DNA of 64,000 nucleotides from Dinochytrium kinnereticum (Eukaryota; Chytridiomycota; Chytridiomycetes; Chytridiales; Chytridiaceae). Position numbers and translations under genes: made by a program. The stretch lies in NCBI GenBank assembly GCA_027604005.1, contig JADGJT010000041.1, positions 29,856 through 93,855 on the forward strand. The letters run 5' to 3'. The notes beneath the pieces were generated by a model that worked only from the letters and a program-made list of their open reading frames with translations, did not search any database and was not told the DNA's origin. How positions within the stretch are numbered: position 1 is the first letter of the stretch; each line of letters begins with the position of its first letter. Of this stretch, positions 60,477 through 64,000 are shown piece after piece.

Positions 60477-61056
60477 TTCCACGTCCGTTGTGTATTTTCT
60501 CACGCTTTTCAGGCAGCACCGAAGGGCCCTTCATTTTGCCCAAGTGCAGCACTGCAGCGGGCACGACGTTGAAACGGCGAGAGGGTGATGGATCGATGCA
60601 TTGGAACAGGCAGATCTGCAGCAAGCATTCCATCCTGCGATAACCCCACAGCTGATACAGGTTGCGGTGATCGTCCCTGGACGCGACCCCTTCCAGTCGT
60701 GCATTCTTCCCCCTTGAATAAGGCAAAACCACCGGCCATCGCTGCATGCGGAATGAGGCGAGGTCGCAGCTACGCGCCCAGCGTGTCCGAGACCAACCAG
60801 CCATTGGACGCGGATTTCGCATCAATGGTGCGAGATTGTCTGCTTTGCACCAGAAAACCCTTTTGACTTCCGCAACGGCCCAGCTGTCAGCGCCGTCGCA
60901 TCCCATCGCCCACCGCCTCCGTCTGCACCTTCACTGACCACCTCTGACGAATGCACCGCCTGTAGGGCTGGAAAGCTCATCTGCAGCAGCCGTCCTCTCC
61001 TGACCACCTGTCCCGTCATCTCCACAGCCACCACCCACATCCACCACAAACCAGCC
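60477..61056. other. Divergent promoter between HEI10 and ATG13
   Basis: This 580 bp spacer has GC-rich open frames on both strands without any domain. It contains the promoters of both genes. Confidence 0.5.
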
Positions 61057-62939
61057 ATGCCAGCGTCCGCCGCATCCTACCTGGACTCATCCCACGGCAC
61101 TCAGTTTGCATCAACCACAACAGTTGCCACAAATACTCTTTCACCGCATGACCGTATCATCCGTCATTTCTACTCAAAGACGGCCCAAATCATCATTCAG
61201 TCTCGCTTGTTTCCAGGGACTGTCACCAAATCCTCCCATGCCCCTTCTTGGTCTGGGATGCAGCCTATTACACCATTTTCATCAAGGCATCAGCATCAAC
61301 AGCAGGGGAATCAGAAGGTGCCGATGGAGGGACTGTCTCTGACAGGAAGCCCTGTGCCACTGCCTAATACTCGCGCCACTACCCGAACATCATCATCAAA
61401 GTCCAACAAATGGGTGAGTTTGACGATCCTTTCAAATATGGCAGATGTCTGAAGCTCCTTGAAGACACTATCGCCATTACCGTTTGCTATTACATATGGA
61501 CTAATTCTTTTTCGCATTCCATTCAAAACTAAATCTTTACGCATGCAGTTTAATCTTGACCTTCCCGAGGTTGAGCCCCTTAAAAGTGAGATGAAGCATT
61601 GGAGAGTTATAGCCCTCCCGTACTTTCCACCGCCACCTCTCATAATCGACATATTCCTCGATCTTTCTGACATGACGCCTGACAGCGTGCTGATTCTGAA
61701 AGATGAGGCAACCATGCGGCGTCATAGGATCCAAGGGGGCCTCATCTATGGAATGAATAATGATAGGTCCTTTTCATCTGACGGAGTCAGGAAGAAGCGA
61801 ATTCTTTTGGAAACCTGGCAGCTATCCCTCTCGTATGTTTATGTGTCCCATAATATGAGCCTCACTCGCTTCCCCCTCATCATTCGCTTTTTTTCTTCCT
61901 TCTCTTAGCAAGCTTCATTACTTACTCAAAAAACTGCACTATTCAGAGACTCCAATCCCTTGAGCGATGGGACTGACATTGCCATTATTTACAAGAAAGC
62001 CGTTATTTTCTTTCGCACCTTATATAGTTTTGTCCGTCTGCTTCCTAGCTACCGGCAATTTCGACGGCTGAGAAAAGCGCAGAACTCTCCTTTGAAGATT
62101 GGGTATCGGCTATCTACCGCCCGTTTCATGCCGCTTGACGAGGCCGGCCTGCGTAAGCCCAATATTTTTATTGAATCTACTTGGCAACATCCATGGCGAC
62201 TAAGCTAACGAAGCCAATATTACAGACCAGGTCCATTTGAATTCAGATCCACGGCGATGCGTTTCAGAATTCAACTTTGGGGCATTGAATATGGTTAATG
62301 GGTATGTTTCAACAAATCACATCTGATTACATTGGGAGCACTCGGCTAATTTCCTCCAGCACTTTCAACCTTCATGTTTCCTATCGCCTACAATGTGAGT
62401 TCACGGTTGATGGACCAGATATGATTCTCAACACCCATTTCGCTGATATGGACGAGAACTTCTTTGCCGTTAAGTCGAACCGATCTTCTTCCGAGAAACT
62501 ACCCTTGGAGCGCAGATCCAGTGATCAGGACATCTTGAGATACAAGATTGGGGGTGAGAATGACTGCTACAACGTTTTCCGTTATTCTCCCGAGGCGATG
62601 GGGCCAAGCCTTCTTTTTTCTGGCTCTCCTTTTCTTGCCGCCGCTGAACGCATCAGTCCGCCACCCCTTGTGTCAATGATAGATGATGATCAGGGCGATG
62701 GAAGTGTCGTTGGAGATGATTATTTGATGCTTATGAGGTTCCATGCGGATACAGTTAATGCCGAGTTGGAATGGATAAAGGTGGCGGAGGCGAAGAGGAG
62801 GTCGCTTCATCGAAGGTCTCTTCGTGGTGGGCATCGGCGGGCGACGTTGGATAGCTACTCGAGTGGTAATTTGGTGGAATCCAGTGAGGCCAGCTCGTCG
62901 GACCTGTCTTTGGTAAAAAGGTCGTCGAGTATGCTTTAA
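61057..62939 (+). CDS. ATG13: Autophagy protein ATG13 (HORMA domain)
   Basis: Five exons (61057-61413, 61549-61832, 61947-62152, 62226-62301, 62360-62939) give 500 residues with agreeing phases. The HORMA domain of ATG13 is spread over residues about 30-335: DRIIRHFYSKTAQIIIQSR, then WFNLDLPE, ILLETWQLSLS, DIAIIYKKAVIFFRTLYSF, RLLPSYRQFRRLRK and FNFGALNMVNGTFNLHVSYR. ATG13 binds ATG1/ULK1 and recruits ATG9 and the PI3-kinase complex to start autophagosomes. A Gln/His and Ser-rich insert follows helix 1. The C-terminal 165 residues are Ser/Arg-rich and a likely target of TOR-type phosphorylation. The ATG at 61057 places the HORMA helix near the start. Confidence 0.88.
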
Positions 62940-64000
62940 GCACCTCTCACTGCTTTCCCATGTCTCCAATAAACCATTTTTTATGGCCATGCTGTACTTT
63001 AAATTTTCTAAACAAAAGCTCCCGCTGATGTGAACCAGCAACCTTTAAAAGAATTTATTACAAATCCAGTCAATTGTCTCTCAAGGCCATCATCATCTCT
63101 GACAAACCATGTCTGGCAGAGCACAAATAACGAGTTGAGTGCAACTGAAACACGTTCGCAAACATTTTTGGACGCTATCACCCTTCACACACCAGATCGG
63201 TAGGACTATGCCGTCGGCCTTCGGCGGTGAGCAGCTTGGCCGACGGTGCTGCAGCCAGACCGCGCGACCCAATCAGCGGCGGCGGTCCACACGTCGGGTG
63301 GTGCTGCAACCAGGCCGCGCTATACGCCAAACATCGAAAGCCTGCGTCGTCGGCTCTGGCGTCACGCTACCCTACCGCTGGAGCCTGGTGATGGCATGAC
63401 ACACGAAAGGACGGAGAGTAAGTCAAGGGGGAACTAGGGGGAGGCAGAAATGGCAGACTGGTGGAAGCTCCGAGTTCCAAGAGAGCCGTATGGGCTGACT
63501 TTGTGCAAAGACAGTGAGCCGTGGGGGGAAGAAAACAAGAGACACCCAACAGGGCAAACTGGGGACAAGAAAAGAGAGAGAAGAGAAACGAGGAGAGAGG
63601 AAGTCAGGGGATACTGCGGGGAAGGAGAGATGGCAAAGGAGAAGCTCTGACGATGAAGCAGAACTTTGAGGAAGGAATCTGGGAGTCCACAAAAATGTGA
63701 CAAGTACATGCTGCACTGCAGAGCATATAGCCTCTCCCTGATATTGATTGGCAGATACCAAACACCAGCTGTTTTCTTCTCGCTGGGATTCCTGTGCTCA
63801 TTTAGGCACTTACTGGATTCTGTGAACTTTTCTGGCCCAATCCGAGAAAAGTCCAAATAAAAATACTGAAGAAACCAAAAAATCCAGAGCGAGAGATCCA
63901 CCAAAAACCTGGTCTCATGTTATACTCACCATTTCACAAAATCTTTCCTCTTTTTCCTGCCAGGGGGTCTTGCACCTAAGGGAGCTTTGTGAACTCTTCT
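62940..64000. other. 3' flank of ATG13 and gene-free end of window
   Basis: No domain or splice logic was found. A GC-rich patch at 63200-63380 has an imperfect direct repeat of about 20 bp (GGTGCTGCAGCCAGACCGCG near 63246 and a two-mismatch copy near 63300). From 63420 to 63640 the plus strand is purine-rich (GAGA/GGAA). The remainder has nothing recognisable. Confidence 0.5.

Overview
The window looks like a stretch of a compact genome from a zoosporic (flagellated) fungus, probably chytrid-like. Most genes carry several short GT-AG introns, usually 40-100 bp. The set mixes fungal genes (ATG13, GatA, a Siw14-type phosphatase, F-box proteins, a Zds_C-like protein) with genes familiar from animals and flagellates but lost in yeasts: TBC1D19, a lebercilin-domain coiled-coil protein, HEI10/CCNB1IP1, METTL23, the U11/U12-65K minor-spliceosome protein and a HAPSTR1-like protein. 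The standard genetic code fits every model. Exon models were built by eye from reading frame, splice signals and remembered family alignments; no search was run.

Region 1-8 kb: the last codons of an acetyl-CoA hydrolase/CoA-transferase, a large low-complexity protein with a short Zds_C-like motif, a TM7S3/TMEM198-type membrane protein whose first intron contains an assembly gap inside a duplicated G-rich block, and a possible Mediator subunit. Region 8.5-15.2 kb is a secretome patch: a cysteine-rich protein with two four-cysteine modules, then a tandem family of secreted FG-GAP/VCBS proteins (two intact copies and one truncated, frameshifted 5' fragment). The three intact genes each have a TATA element about 80-95 bp upstream of the ATG. 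A 3.2 kb spacer with microsatellites follows.

Region 18-34 kb: a four-RRM protein, a divergent pair of F-box genes, a secreted protein of unknown function, a small hypothetical gene, METTL23, and a 1200-residue protein combining F-BAR, PH, C2 and RasGAP regions. Region 34-49 kb is very tightly packed. On the minus strand TBC1D19, GatA and a nine-helix membrane protein follow one another with 0 and 10 bp between stop and start. Two divergent pairs (TBC1D19/lebercilin and U11/U12-65K/ARP6) have start codons only 36 and 39 bp apart. The Siw14 homolog here has lost the catalytic arginine of its CX5R loop. It and TBC1D19 each seem to use a GC-AG intron.

Region 49-64 kb: DBP2/DDX5 RNA helicase with an unusually long 651 bp intron at the position known to hold an autoregulatory intron in yeast DBP2, a 17-exon coiled-coil protein, a GCFC/PAXBP1 family protein, the meiotic crossover factor HEI10, and the autophagy initiator ATG13. 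No tRNA, rRNA, CRISPR array, transposon or prophage was seen.
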